Origin: Gautieria morchelliformis
Taxonomy: Eukaryota > Basidiomycota > Agaricomycetes > Gomphales > Gomphaceae
Direction: 5' to 3'
NCBI GenBank assembly: GCA_015179125.1
Contig: WHVA01000280.1
Location: 62,001-126,000, forward strand
DNA length: 64,000 nucleotides
Part shown: positions 49,793-60,704 of the stretch, piece by piece
How the letters are laid out: every line of letters starts with the position of its first letter
How positions within the stretch are numbered: the first letter of the stretch is position 1
Notes under the pieces: model-generated
Databases searched by the model: none
The model's input: the letters and a program-made list of their open reading frames with translations, nothing else
Told to the model about the DNA's origin: nothing
Translations under genes and position numbers: made by a program

Positions 49793-50534
49793 GAACCCTC
49801 CCCTCCTTTCAGTCGGAGTCGGGGAGGTACATGGATGACCAAATAGGTCTGACAAGTAAGAATATGGTTGCATTTTTTATGTGTGTCATTCATTGTGTGT
49901 CCAAATATACCACCTATTTGGACATTTAAAAACCTAAGTTCATTGTATTCTAAGTGACCCTAAGATAGAAGTCATTTAAATGTGGCACCTTTACATAAGC
50001 TCAGGACCATCTGACGGTGAGCTCAATAACACTAGAAGGCAGGATTCTTTTGCCAAAGTGCTTCCTAGAATCTCTTTGGGTTATGCATAGCTACAGCTTC
50101 TAGGAGAGACTTGGGAAATATCTATATTACCAGAGGAGTTATATGATGTTCAAAGTGAGACATAAGAAAATTCCAAATTATTTTTTCGATGTCCTAGAGT
50201 GATTCCATGCAATTTCAGTATTTGGACCAACAGAATGGGCGGTCACATGATGGATTTGTCAGCTTTGAAGGCTCGAAGTAAAAAACATTGCACTGCCACT
50301 CCAGGGCTCTTCCTATGTAAGAGAGTGGATCTTAATGTCACAATTCCACCACAAAAACACTATTCACTTCACAAAAACATTATTCACTTCACCTCATACA
50401 ACCCCCTCCACCCGCAATACGTCCACTCCCATCATCCCTCCGATTACCCCTTGATCCCACACACATAACGGTAAGGCCAACTTACGTGACAACACCCGCT
50501 ACTTTAAGTGCAGCTTAATGCTGAGACCTATGAT
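49793..50534. other. Stretch without a recognised gene
   Basis: Starts with a pyrimidine tract (49793-49810, a GAAAGGAGGGGAGGG purine tract on the minus strand) next to TGTCGACA, which could be a polypurine tract and LTR start. No internal element sequence follows. The remainder is AT-rich without motifs. Confidence 0.4.
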
Positions 50535-51388
50535 GGTCAAAATGCACAAATATTATTTTGCAGGTGCGCGATGAATTGAAGTGGGACTGCGCGCAACTGG
50601 GTATGTGCCAATATGGCTGGCTATGGGTGGTTATAGGCCACCGGTGACAAATACTTACACTAGGTGCAAGCCACTGTTTGTTTACCATCACCTATGGCAA
50701 CAAATAGTGTAAAAGGAGGAAATCTTGTAATAATTTGAAACTATGGCTAATGGTGAAGAAGCCTTTCTTTTTGTTTACAATTTAAAACATCAAGAAAATC
50801 TGAATAAACACAGATGAACACTTATAAGAAATAAATTGTGACAAAATAAATCATATTCACTGCATAAGATGCAAGAAATTATTATTTGCCTTTATTCAGA
50901 TTTCCTTGATGCCTTAAATTGTGAAAAAAAAGGAAGAATTCTTCATCATTTGCCATAGTTTCAAACCATTACCAGATTTCCTCTTTTGTCACTATTTGTT
51001 GCTGTGGGTTATGGTAAACAAACAGTGACTTGCACCTCATGTTAAGGGTTCAACTTGCGCCTTCAGCCTTTCAACATTCATCTTCAAAGCATGAGTGGCC
51101 AGCCTTCCTCTCCCCATTTCATATACGCTCCTCAGCCTCCTTGTGTGGATTACTGAGATCCACAACCTTGCAAGCCCTTATATCCTCCAGCACTGTACCT
51201 CTATAGATGACAAGATAGAATGGTAATGTGAGGCTCTGACTGGTGCTCGGCAGGTCGTGCGCCATGCCAACATGGCAAGCAAGGACCTGAAGTATTTGTC
51301 ACCCATGGCCTACAACCATCCATAGCCACCCATACCCAGGCATGTGGGGTTCCATTTTCGTCACATGTGCCCAATGTGCATTTTGACC
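50535..51388. repeat. Foldback / nested inverted-repeat element
   Basis: Outer arms start GGTCAAAATGCACA (50535-50548 and 51375-51388 inverted), with further symmetry at GGCTATGGGTGGTTATAGGCC (about 50615-50640 against 51300-51325). An inner near-perfect palindrome spans 50663-51036, with arms starting GGTGCAAGCCACTGTTTGTT. The right side carries about 240 bp absent from the left. No coding sequence. Confidence 0.72.
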
Positions 51389-51787
51389 GTCTGTATACCA
51401 GCCACGGCTGTTAATTTTCCAGGGCAAGTATGCTTGACGCCAGTTGATCTGCACTCTGATCCAGTGACTTCAAGTATTCTTTAAGTAAGTATAGGCAATA
51501 GCAACACATGGCATTAGGGTTTTTAATGCGACTTGGCATCTAATGAAGGGTAGCAGCTAGCATAGGGGTGAATCAAGATAAAGCAAGTATGCCAAAGCAC
51601 TAAGCAGCAATTGGGACGAGTGTAATACAAGAAAATGTAGCTAGACTGATGTTTTAAGGAATGGTTTCGAGTGCCATCACCAAGAGATGTGAAGGTTTAC
51701 ATTGAAGATGGTTCTAGGAATGTTTTCATAAATAATCACATATTACATGGTACGGCAAGGACTCACGACGTTGCATTTCTATGTCAG
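51389..51787. other. Stretch without a recognised gene
   Basis: AT-rich, no open frame of note. It is the 3' flank of the minus-strand gene that follows. Confidence 0.4.
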
Positions 51788-53099
51788 TCAAGCCAGCCCG
51801 ATCAAAGGGCTCGTTGACAATAGAGTCCTCTTCGATGGCCTTTTTCTTCTTCTTGTTGCTTCAAGGGGTGATTGGTTGAGCACCTTCTCTTCGACTGCCT
51901 TCCTTTTTTGAGGTGTGGTAGGTGTTGGTGGCAAGGAAACAGTATTTTCAACTGTAGACTTCATGGGTTCTGAGATGGCTTGTATCTTGTTGACCAAGAT
52001 TTGGTATGTGCGACTTGGCTTGCGATCAGTTTTTATAGCAGTCATGTCCCAGCTTGACCGTTGTCAGGACAAGAATCCAATAAGATAAATATAGTGCTTA
52101 CAACATCAATTTGCAGTCAGCAACAACCCATGTTCCAGGCATAAACACCGTTTTGTAGTCTTTAGGGTACACATACTCTCCATCAATGTCCATGGCATTG
52201 ATGTCAGTGTTGATGCACCATCTGAGAATATGTTTGAGTTGAGACCAGCGCTCGTGTGGATCATCCCATTCGTTCAGAGGCATTTTAGCTGTGAGAAACA
52301 CATTAGTACCAGCTCTGACGTGAGTTATTTGTGTACTTACCACCACCTGCTGCATTTTTCCCAGTAACTGGAGGATGCGGCACTGTAAGTCAGAGAGGAA
52401 ATGCAGACACTAGAAGTGCACTCACACAAATTTATAGCAGACTGCTTCGATGGTCTGTCCTCTATAAGCATACGATCTGTCGACATTATGATTTGTAGCC
52501 TGTTATCGATAGCACAAATGAAGGAGTGGATAGCATATGGCTTTGGCCCCATGGCCTCTGTCATTAGGTGAGTTGTTGTCCTTGATGCTTAGAACAAACA
52601 ACGCAGAACAGCTTACCGTAATCTGTAGATGTGTATTCAGGATCTCCTTTTTTCACTTTCTCGATGTTTGAGAGATTTAGGCACTGGTGGTTGAGGAGCT
52701 CTGTCTGCCACTTCATTAGGATAGTTGGATGTGTGAAACTCTAAGGTAAACTTGAAATGGGCTCCTTTGATCCTCTCAGAACCATCATAAAACTAGTATG
52801 ATGTTAGTATGTCAGTCATGGCCGGTGAATCAATAAACTGCTAAGCTTACCACACTTGCTGGTGCGTCATTGAGCGACCCGTAAGTGCCGATGGTACTGG
52901 TTGGACCAATTGGGCCAACAAGTTGGACTTGAAGTTCCCTTGACCCTGTTTTATCAGCCCAGCGGCCATTCACGTTATTGACTTTGAAGGGCTGAAAAAC
53001 AAAGTCAGTCGCTGGACGTTTTACGAGCAAGGCCTCGGGGTCATTTCGAAGTTCCTGTAGGAATGATAAAAGATCATCGTCGATAGTGATAGTGGTCAT
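51788..53099 (-). CDS. Uncharacterised multi-exon gene
   Basis: Minus-strand gene starting MTTITIDDDLLSFLQELRN at 53099. Exon 1 (about 53099-52850) ends at a GTAAGC donor. Later exons read LNLSNIEKVKKGDPEYTSTD (about 52700-52620), EAMGPKPYAIHSFICAIDNR (52564-about 52380), a block with MPLNEWDDPHERWSQLKHIL and YVYPKDYKTVFMPGTWVVAD (about 52345-52100), and a last exon from about 52045 rich in Lys/Arg/Pro (TPQKRKAVEEK, RRRKRPSKRT) ending in TGA at 51788. Introns are 50-70 bp. The basic tail suggests nuclear targeting. Open exons separated by canonical introns argue that it is or recently was a real gene. I do not recognise the family. It could belong to a transposon, since a helicase fragment is adjacent. 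Confidence 0.55.
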
Positions 53100-53482
53100 T
53101 TAGTGAGTTGGTCTGGTTGAAAGTTGAAAGAGTGGGGTGCAATGATGTCGGTACAACTTCTTGCCAGGTCTTTTATATGTTTTCTGATGTAGCATCCAGG
53201 TCATTGCCTTAGGAGATCTGTGGCAGATACTCACATTCATTTAGTCGGTTGGCCGTCGGTGTTTGAGGTAAATTGCTGTCGTTTAAGCCGACATTTGTCA
53301 GCATCACAGGTTGAATTTCTTAGTGGCATTTCAGATTCTCTTTCATCACAAACATTGATATTGGTACCATGTTCATGTTCATCCAATATCTTGTCATTAC
53401 AACATGCACTGTATTCCACTCTTGCAGGAATAAAGTCTCTTGCGTGTTTGATATGTCCACTTTTACTGGTACCTTAAGGGGC
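53100..53482. other. Stretch without a recognised gene
   Basis: The 5' flank of the minus-strand gene at 51788-53099 and the 3' side of the helicase fragment. No motif seen. Confidence 0.4.
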
Positions 53483-53920
53483 TCAGGCTTTCTTTTCTAG
53501 GTAAGCAACATTCACCTGTAACGTCTGATGGACGAGTATCGATTGCCTTTCAGGGGCAGTAAATTTTAATGATGTGTGGATATGTAACCAGGTAAGCCGT
53601 TCAATTTCTAATTGCACTTGTTTGAATGATTCAGTTGTATTCCCTGTAATTTTTTTAGCTTGGAATGGGTGTAGGACAATTAGTCCATTAAGGCATGTAG
53701 AATGGGAGACCATGACATATGCTGACTGCAGTGTTTTACAATGTTCAATATCCAGAATAACCTTTGGCAGAGTTCTTCCCTGAGCCTTATAGTCGGTCAT
53801 AGCAAACACAGGTAAGATCGGGAGTTGTTTTCGATGAAATGACATCTTTTTCTTTGTATATGGATTGATGAACTCAATTTTCACAGAGTCTTCCATCACA
53901 ACGACTTCATTCTTTTCCAA
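53483..53920 (-). pseudogene. PIF1/Helitron-type DNA helicase, C-terminal fragment
   Basis: 145-residue frame with FAMTDYKAQGRTLPKVILDI, TLQSAYVMVSHSTCLNGLIV and HPFQAKKI. These are the last helicase motifs (V and VI) of PIF1-like superfamily 1B helicases as found at the end of Helitron proteins; functional copies usually read SR rather than SH in the YVMxSR box. Motifs I-IV (Walker A/B) are not seen upstream: 53920-54140 has stops and an N-x-G-G-Y-A-like remnant. A 3' relic of a Helitron or helicase gene. Confidence 0.75.
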
Positions 53921-54147
53921 GAACGGTAATGGTTCGCACGGGCAATGACTAACAATTACTACACAGGACTTGGCATACCCGCCAATGTTTCAAAAAGCCT
54001 GGTGCATTAGGCAAAGTCATCAAATGCATACAGTGTTTTGTTGGAATTCACGCTGCTTCGTTCCTTGCCATCCATCTTGATTATAAAGAAGTGCATTGAC
54101 CTTCTTTTCAGTGGTCTCTGGGGCTTTACCTAACACTTCGGTCATGG

Positions 54148-54425
54148 GTTCCAATGAGGCAGAAGTTTGGCTGTGCAATCTATGTCAGAATGAAATGACA
54201 TTAGAGGCTTTGCTGGTATGTATTGATCATTGTTGACTGCTAACACTGTTGCTAATGTGTTGTATGCAGGTATCAGATTGTATATTGTGTCCTCACAAAG
54301 GTAAAGAGGAATGGGAAAATCCAGGATGTACCTAAGGATGAGATGGATTTGGGTTTCCTTAGGGATCATAAACCTACAGAAGGGCAGGACTGGCTTCATA
54401 TTCTCTGTTCATTGGAGGTTCTTTG
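54148..54425 (+). pseudogene. PHD-like zinc-finger fragment
   Basis: Short exons with GT...AG introns read EAEVWLCNLCQNEMTLEALL (to about 54217), then VSDCILCPHK (54271-54300), then HKPTEGQDWLHILCSL (about 54370-54418). The spacing C-x2-C ... C-x2-C ... H-x2-C matches an extended PHD finger of the JADE/BRPF/Snt2 kind, which binds histone tails in known members. Only the finger is seen, and the exon structure is inferred by eye. Alternatively it is a transposon-captured fragment. Confidence 0.45.
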
Positions 54426-54929
54426 TATGGATACTGCCCACAATACAGGCCAACTGTGATGCTAAATCTGAATTCAACAGTCAAAATCGTGTGACTTCAT
54501 CGAGATCCTGCATCATTTCCTCTCCCAAGTCATTCCTCACACAGGTACTTACTGTCAGACATATCCATATTATCTCCACTCTGGGCCAGTGAACTCATGA
54601 CAAGGACGACATGGCCTGTAGTATCCCACAATGTTTTCCTCATGATAGTCATTCTACAGAAGGTGCCCCAGTCAGTGAAGGGGATGAAGAGGATGGACTG
54701 GCTTTGATTGATCATGACACTCATGTCATATTAGCCTATGGTGATCTCAGCCCACTTCACCAGTCCACAGATAAGGTGTCAGGTTCGAAATGGTCAGCGG
54801 GAGACAATAATGTCGTGAGTGGAAAGTCTCTTCAGTAGCTGTTGCCTAACATACTAGAGTAGCTCCCAACTTCAGTTCCCTTTCTTAGAAGGTGAGGGTC
54901 ATGGTACCTCACATCTTGTTGTCTCCAGA

Positions 54930-55262
54930 TCCAACTGACTCATTTTACATGCAGTGGATCTATCATCCATTTGCCCTTATTGTGACGAACCATGGCTATC
55001 TGCCCCTTTCCCTACACTGTTATCTCTCCTTGAGCATACGAAGCACAAATCATATACTGATACTCGCCCTGCCAATGTGCTTGGTCTCAAAGCACTGCTG
55101 GCTGAAACATATCACCCATATGACAGCCAGTTCTGGAATGAAATCATGGAGGATGCAAAGGAGGTGGGAAGAATGAAAGTTGTCACCATCAGTGGTCAAT
55201 ATGCGGCTTTGGAAGGACATGGCCTAGATAGTAAGCCAGACTATCTTTGTTTATCTTACTAG
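54930..55262 (+). pseudogene. RTC4-like C-terminal domain fragment
   Basis: The frame reads SSICPYCDEPWLSAPFPTLL, SLLEHTKHKSYTDTRPANVL, then YHPYDSQFWNEIMEDAKEVG and SGQYAALEGHGLD. The CPYCDE ... PxPTLLxLL pattern resembles the start of the RTC4-like domain (named for yeast Restriction of Telomere Capping 4) common in Agaricomycete multi-copy genes. The expected following F-C-x2-H block is not clear. The frame stops at TAG within the CTAG of the Helitron terminus at 55259, so the gene appears cut there. Moderately low certainty. Confidence 0.4.
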
Positions 55263-55293
55263 CCAATAGACCCGTGCTTCGCACCGGGTTAGT
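55259..55293 (-). mobile_element. Helitron 3' terminus
   Basis: On the minus strand the sequence is a stem-loop (CCCGGTGC-GAA-GCACGGG, one bulged G), 8 bases, then CTAG followed by T. Helitrons end in a short GC-rich hairpin about 10 bases before CTRR and insert between A and T; all these are met. The element body would extend to higher coordinates. Its TC 5' end was not located. Confidence 0.6.
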
Positions 55294-55929
55294 TAAGGTT
55301 AACACCACACAGGGGTAGTCCATAGTATTACAGAATTAATTGGTGAAATGAAACTACATATTTAATCAGGCTTTAGCAGCACCTCTATGTATACAATATT
55401 AGATGTTGGATTCCCCTTCCCTAAAGAACATGGACTCTGTTACAATTAGTGCAACATAAAACTGTCCATGTGAAAATACTGCATATCGCAAGTCTATTCC
55501 TACTGTGCCCCTGTGCTGCACACCAGGATGTGGCACAGCGCTGGGTAGGGACTGCCGGTGCAAGAGAGCTACACTCTCCAGTTGGAGATTATAGGTTTTT
55601 CTTGTCCTTTAGTATGATGTCATATTGTGCCACCCATTGCCCTCAGAGTATATAGTGGGTCCACTTAGATTAGTAATAGAGACTCCTCTTTCCTGCTCAC
55701 TATCAGCAGCGTTTGTAGTTCTGTACAGTTCGTCACCACAGGGAGGCATCCCTCCTTACACTGGGGACCCATGGGATGAGCCTGAATGTGCTTGGACCAT
55801 GGCTAGGGTGGATACCCATGGTTAGGTCAAACACATTGGGTAAATAAAACTTGGGATAAGTAAAATCATTTGGATAAGTAAAACACATCTTATCACAATT
55901 GAAAGTAGCTCTAAATATAGGTAATGTCT
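55294..55929. other. Probable Helitron body, no gene seen
   Basis: AT-rich sequence with short frames on both strands and no recognisable domain. Likely non-autonomous Helitron interior if the terminus at 55259 is real. Confidence 0.35.
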
Positions 55930-56945
55930 CCACCCATTTCTCCCATATCTGTGTGCCCCTCATGGGTAGCATGTCCCTATGTAGGGCATGTGTTCCCAGA
56001 GTGTAGTGTGTCCCGCAAGTATAGTGTGCATAGCATGTCCCCCGTGCATAGTGTGTTCCCCATGTATAAGGTGTCCCCCAAGTGTAGTGTGTCCCCCATG
56101 TGTAGTGTGTCTCCCAAGTATATCATGTGTATTATGTCCCTTTGTTATGAGCATGCATTTCTGACTTCTGACACTCAGTTCCGCCTCCTTTCTGACATCC
56201 CAATAATTCCAACAATCCCGCCCCTTGTTATATCCTTTCTTCTTTCAACTCTATTACTTGGACCTATCAGACTCAACTTGCAGCACAGCAAGACCATATG
56301 ACCGGCCCCTATTGTTCCGTTATGTCAGATATGCTTTCTGTCCCCTTGTTCTTTTGCCCATTGTTCTTGACTCTACCCTGCACCCCCTTGTAGTTCTTTG
56401 TTCTCAATTAGTTACTTACCCCATATATCTTATCTGACTTCCACTTTCTTCGGAATATGCTTAGTACTACCCCATTACCTGTTGTCTCAGCTCTTTGTAT
56501 AAAAGCCCTCACGTATGCTCGTTATTCTGCAATCAGATAATCACCTTCAATACATGATTTCATTTGCTCTATCTCCTGTTCTTAGCACAGCGAGTAGCGC
56601 AGCTCACCTCTGTCTCTTAGCCTTCCGCCTTCCGACTTAACTCTTGGCCTTTAACTTACTTCGATACTTTCCAACTTCTGACTTACAATCTGAAATCCTT
56701 AGGATGATAGTTCATTGGGGGCGCAACACATAAGTTGAAGCCACCATCCTTTCTAGTTCTGACTTCCAGAAATCGCAATACGTAACACCCTTGTGCATAG
56801 CATGTCCCCCAAGTATATCACGTGTAGATGTCTCTTGTTTGTAGTGTGTCCCCCATGTGTAGTGTGTCCCTGGAGTGTAGCATGTCCTCCAAGTATAGTG
56901 TGCAGAGCATGTCCCTTGTTTGTAGTATATCCCCATATGTAGCAT
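55930..56945. repeat. Minisatellite of GTAGTGTGTCCCCCAAGT-type units, split by a solo LTR
   Basis: About 18-20-bp units (GTAGTGTGTCCCCCATGTGTA and variants with GCATGTCCC) run from about 55970 to 56137 and again from about 56793 to 56945. The array is interrupted by the solo LTR 56143-56787. Confidence 0.8.
56143..56787 (+). mobile_element. Solo LTR, family F
   Basis: 645 bp starting TGTTATGAGCATGC and ending ATACGTAACA (TGTTA/TAACA symmetry), flanked by a perfect 5-bp duplication CCCTT (56138-56142 and 56788-56792). Contains a TATA box TGTATAAAAGCCC near 56495. Inserted in the minisatellite. Confidence 0.85.
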
Positions 56946-57169
56946 AACCCTAAGAGCCTAAAAGTGAACTTATTGTAGGGGCAGAGAAAATAAATAAATG
57001 TCAGAGGGTTTACAATGGATAATAGAGAAATAGACTTACATTTTGCAAGCAGAGGCTGTTGTCATTAATTTTTAGCAAAGTCAAGGAAATTGTTTGATGT
57101 CTATTTTGACAAATATACAGTATATATATGCATAAAAAAATAAAAAGAAATTACAATTAAAAAAAAAGA

Positions 57170-58668
57170 GACACTGATCCTAATAAATATCAAAAAAGAA
57201 GGAGATATGAGAAGAAACATACCACTTGCAGTGATGACCCACAGGAATGGTGGGAGCCCTGAACCTGGGCTAGAAAAAAAATAAAAAAAAATAAAAAATA
57301 AAAAAAGAGGATAAAAAAGCGAAAACTTATTGCAAGAAATGTTAGAAAAAAATGCACCACAGGCTATGATGATGGTCAAGAAAGGTGGAGGCAATACGAG
57401 GAGCAGGCCAGGCTGAAAAGCAGTCAAAAAGTGGTTAAAAAAGCGAAAATGTTAGAAGAAATACCATGGAGAGAAGCTGATCCTAATAAATGTCAAAACA
57501 ACACAAATATGGTAGCATGACACACACCAGATGCAGCAATGGCAGACAGGAAAGGTGGGAAACACTTAGAGGAGGAACCTGGGCTGAAAAGATGGCAAAA
57601 AGAGGATAAAAAAGCGAAAATTAGGGGAAGAAATGACAGATATGATAAGGAAAGAGCATACAGGAGGCAGTAGTGATGACCAAGAAAGGTGGAGGCAATG
57701 AGAGGAGCAACCTAAGCTGAAAAGAAGTCAAACAGAGATTAAAAAAGCGAAAATTACAGAAAGAAATAGCAATATTTACCATGGAGAGAAGCTGATTCTA
57801 ATAAATATCAAAACACATGATAGCAAGACACACACCAGATGCAGCAATATCAGACAGGCAAGGTGGGAGGCATTGAGAGAGGGGCCTGAAAAGAAGACAA
57901 AAAGAGGATAAAAAAGCGAAAATTATTGGAAGAAATGATAGATATAATAGGAAAAAACACACCAGAGCCAGTAATGACCATCAAGAAAGGTGGGAGGCAA
58001 TGAGAGGAGCAACATAGGCTGAAAAGGAGTCAAACAGAGATTAAAAAAGCGAAAATTATAGCTAGAAATAGAAATATTTACCATGGAGAGATGCTGATTC
58101 TAATAAATGTCAAAACAAAACAAATATGATAGCAAGACACACATCAGATGCAGCAATGGCAGACAGGAAAGGTGGGAAGCATTGAGAGGAGGAACCTGGG
58201 CTGAAAAGATGGCAAAAAGAGGATAAAAAAGCGAAAATTAGTGGAAGAAATATGATGAGGAAAGAACACACAGGAGGCAGGAGTGATGACCAAGAAAGGT
58301 GGAGGCAATGAGAGGAGCAACCTAAGCTGAAAAGAAGTCAAAAAGAGATTAAAAAAGCGAAAATTATAGCAATAAATAGCAATATTTACCATGGAGAGAA
58401 GCTGATTCTAATAAATATCAAAACACATGATAGCAAGACACACACCAGATTCAGCAATATCAGACAGGCAAGGTGGGAGGCATTGAGAGAGGGGCCTGAA
58501 AAGAAGACAAAAAGAGGATAAAAAAGCGAAAATTATTGGAAGAAATGATAGATATGGTAGGAAAAAACACACCAGAGCCAGTAATTACCATCAAGAAAGG
58601 TGGGAGGCAATGAGAGGAGCAGCCTAGGCTGAAAAGAAGTCAAAAGAGGATAAAAAGCGAAAATATTA
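57170..58668 (+). repeat. Higher-order tandem repeat upstream of the LINE
   Basis: The motif GATAAAAAAGCGAAAA or GATTAAAAAAGCGAAAA recurs ten times (near 57311, 57434, 57607, 57740, 57909, 58041, 58221, 58347, 58516 and 58642). Spacing alternates at about 123-135 and 169-180 bp, so two related units form an about 300-bp higher-order unit. It is A-rich and strand-asymmetric. Confidence 0.88.
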
Positions 58669-58880
58669 ACAATATTTACCTGAGGGGGCTGTAGAGAGAC
58701 AGAGAGCCCCAGTAAGAGACACAGAGAGAGCCAGACACAGAGAGAGGGGACCTTTTGCACTCCGACCACCACCACCCACGGACCGCAACTTAGAGTTCCT
58801 ACTTTTCTGCCATAACTACCGCCTTAGCTACGCTCAAAAATCACTCTTTACATCCATAACACCCACCAACCCTCGCGCTG

Positions 58881-60704
58881 ATGTCGAACGACGCGTCGAC
58901 GAGCGGTGCGAGGGGCAGAAACACGCCCACGCGACGGGCACCAGCGCCTACGACCATGGCACAAGCGAAGCTAGACACCCAAGGCCGAATCCAGCCCAGA
59001 ACAACAATCAGCACAACGAAGGAGAAACAGCCAGAGCAGACGAAGCGAGTCGAGGTCCCGGGAGAAAAGAGGGTGCAGACGGGACGGCCAGCCACAAGAG
59101 GTGCAGCGCAGGACCCGGAGTGCCTCACCAGGGAGGAGATAAGAGACTTACCAGGACAGGAGATCAGGGATTCCGATGAAGGTAAGATTTACCTTGAACG
59201 TACCCTGCTGACAGTTCCGGGCGCATCTTGGACGACCGACACGCTGTCCACTGCCATACTGCAAGTGACACAATACAAAGGAGTGTCGCGGCAGGCTGTC
59301 AACGCACTGCGATCCATCGCATTCGTGATGGAAAGCATCGAGGACGACACAAGATACGAGAGAGTTATGTGCCAAGTAAAAGAGAGTCTTGCAGCCGAAG
59401 GAAACACTCTCTCAGTCAAAGTGGCGGAGGCCACAGAAATGCTCAACAAAGCCACGGCAGCTGCGGGTGCCACAGCCAAGCTATCCCGCCAGATAGCCGA
59501 GGACGCAGCAACGGTAGTGAAGGCGATGCAGACGGCGTCGAACACGGTCGCCTCCTCAGCAACTCAGATCAACGAAACCAGCACCTCATATCGAGACGCG
59601 ATGGTGAAGGTGGCGGATATCACGCAACGAGCACCAGCCAGCGCACCCACCCTCAATGCCAGGGTCCGGGCGAGGGAAGGAATAAAGCAGAGACAAGTCC
59701 TGGTGGATGCTGCGGCCCTGGGGGAGCGCATACTGGCAGAAATGGAAAACGCCGATCTGATGACCTGGGCGAACGAAATCATCAGCGCTATGGACACGGA
59801 AGGGGTCCACACTGTTGTTAGCACGAGGAGACTCACGAATGGAGGGGTACTATTCGAACTCAATGACGAAGCGGCGGCGAGGTGGCTCAATGGAGCTGAG
59901 CGCAGAGTGCGATTCACAGAGGCACTTGCGCCAGACGCGAGGATGAAGGCGCGGCTATTCTCGCTAGTACTACAATTCGTCCCACTCCACTTCATACCGG
60001 AGCGCGAGGAGGAGCTGAGGGAGATGGAGAAAGTCAACCGCCTGTCGCATGGCGCGATCGATAAGGCAAGATGGATCAAGCCCAGACAGCGCAGGGCAGC
60101 GAACCAGACCTGTGGCCACGCCCTCATCACCTTCACCACGCCCGAGGTAGCCAACAAGATACTGATGGATGGACTGATCGTGTGTCAGAAGCGCGTTTAT
60201 GCCGAGAAGTGCAAGAAGGAGCCCACCCGCTGTCTTAAATGTCAGGGATGGAACCACATGTCCTATGCCTGCCCACAAGGACAGGACACATGCGGCACCT
60301 GCGGAGGATGCCACAGGACGGCCGCTTGCGACCAAACGAGGCTGTACTGCGTCTCGTGCAAACCTGCGGAACATGCCAGCTGGGCCAGAACATGTCCGGT
60401 ATTTCAGAGTAAGTGCATCGAGCTAAACACTAGACTCCTCGAGAACCAGATGCCCTATTTCCCCACTGAGGAGGCATGGACCCATGTATCTCAACCGCCA
60501 AAGATTCCCCCCCCCGATCCCGATACCCACCTTCCCGACATTTGCACCACAGCAGGACACGGGATGGGAGGTAGTAGCACGACGGAGAGGCAAGTACAGG
60601 CAGACGACGCTCCCATATGGGCAGGGCTCGACGGGACGGCAGCTGCGGCCGGCGCCCCAGCAGGATCCCGTCAACGAGGGTGCTGCGCCCCCCGTTGGCC
60701 TTAA
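58881..60704 (+). CDS. LINE ORF1 protein with zinc knuckles
   Basis: 607 residues. About 1-75 is basic and Thr/Arg-rich. About 150-240 is helical and Ala-rich, with coiled-coil potential (VKVAEATEMLNKATAAAG). About 290-430 is an RRM-like fold candidate (TEGVHTVVSTRRLTNGGVLF, ITFTTPEVANKILMDGLIV). Residues about 450-510 hold three zinc knuckles (CLKCQGWNHMSYAC, CGTCGGCHRTAAC, CVSCKPAEHASWARTC). ORF1 proteins bind LINE RNA and form the transposition particle. The frame overlaps the ORF2 frame by about 90 bp, which suggests coupled translation. It is intact as far as I can see. Confidence 0.88.
   Translation: MSNDASTSGARGRNTPTRRAPAPTTMAQAKLDTQGRIQPRTTISTTKEKQPEQTKRVEVPGEKRVQTGRPATRGAAQDPECLTREEIRDLPGQEIRDSDEGKIYLERTLLTVPGASWTTDTLSTAILQVTQYKGVSRQAVNALRSIAFVMESIEDDTRYERVMCQVKESLAAEGNTLSVKVAEATEMLNKATAAAGATAKLSRQIAEDAATVVKAMQTASNTVASSATQINETSTSYRDAMVKVADITQRAPASAPTLNARVRAREGIKQRQVLVDAAALGERILAEMENADLMTWANEIISAMDTEGVHTVVSTRRLTNGGVLFELNDEAAARWLNGAERRVRFTEALAPDARMKARLFSLVLQFVPLHFIPEREEELREMEKVNRLSHGAIDKARWIKPRQRRAANQTCGHALITFTTPEVANKILMDGLIVCQKRVYAEKCKKEPTRCLKCQGWNHMSYACPQGQDTCGTCGGCHRTAACDQTRLYCVSCKPAEHASWARTCPVFQSKCIELNTRLLENQMPYFPTEEAWTHVSQPPKIPPPDPDTHLPDICTTAGHGMGGSSTTERQVQADDAPIWAGLDGTAAAAGAPAGSRQRGCCAPRWP

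Noticed and set aside
49780-49812. Confident 2.3-kb LTR from 47441 to 49792
   Set aside because: TGTCGACA next to a purine tract is suggestive, but no internal element follows, no matching duplication is seen, and much of the span is Helitron-type coding debris.
47758-53920. DUF6570 fragment and PIF1 tail as one Helitron
   Set aside because: Both are on the minus strand, but the amino-terminal part lies at lower coordinates than the carboxy-terminal part, so they are not collinear.
57101-58775. Hydrophobic Phe/Leu-rich frames on the minus strand
   Set aside because: They are reverse reading of the A-rich tandem repeat and change phase with each unit.
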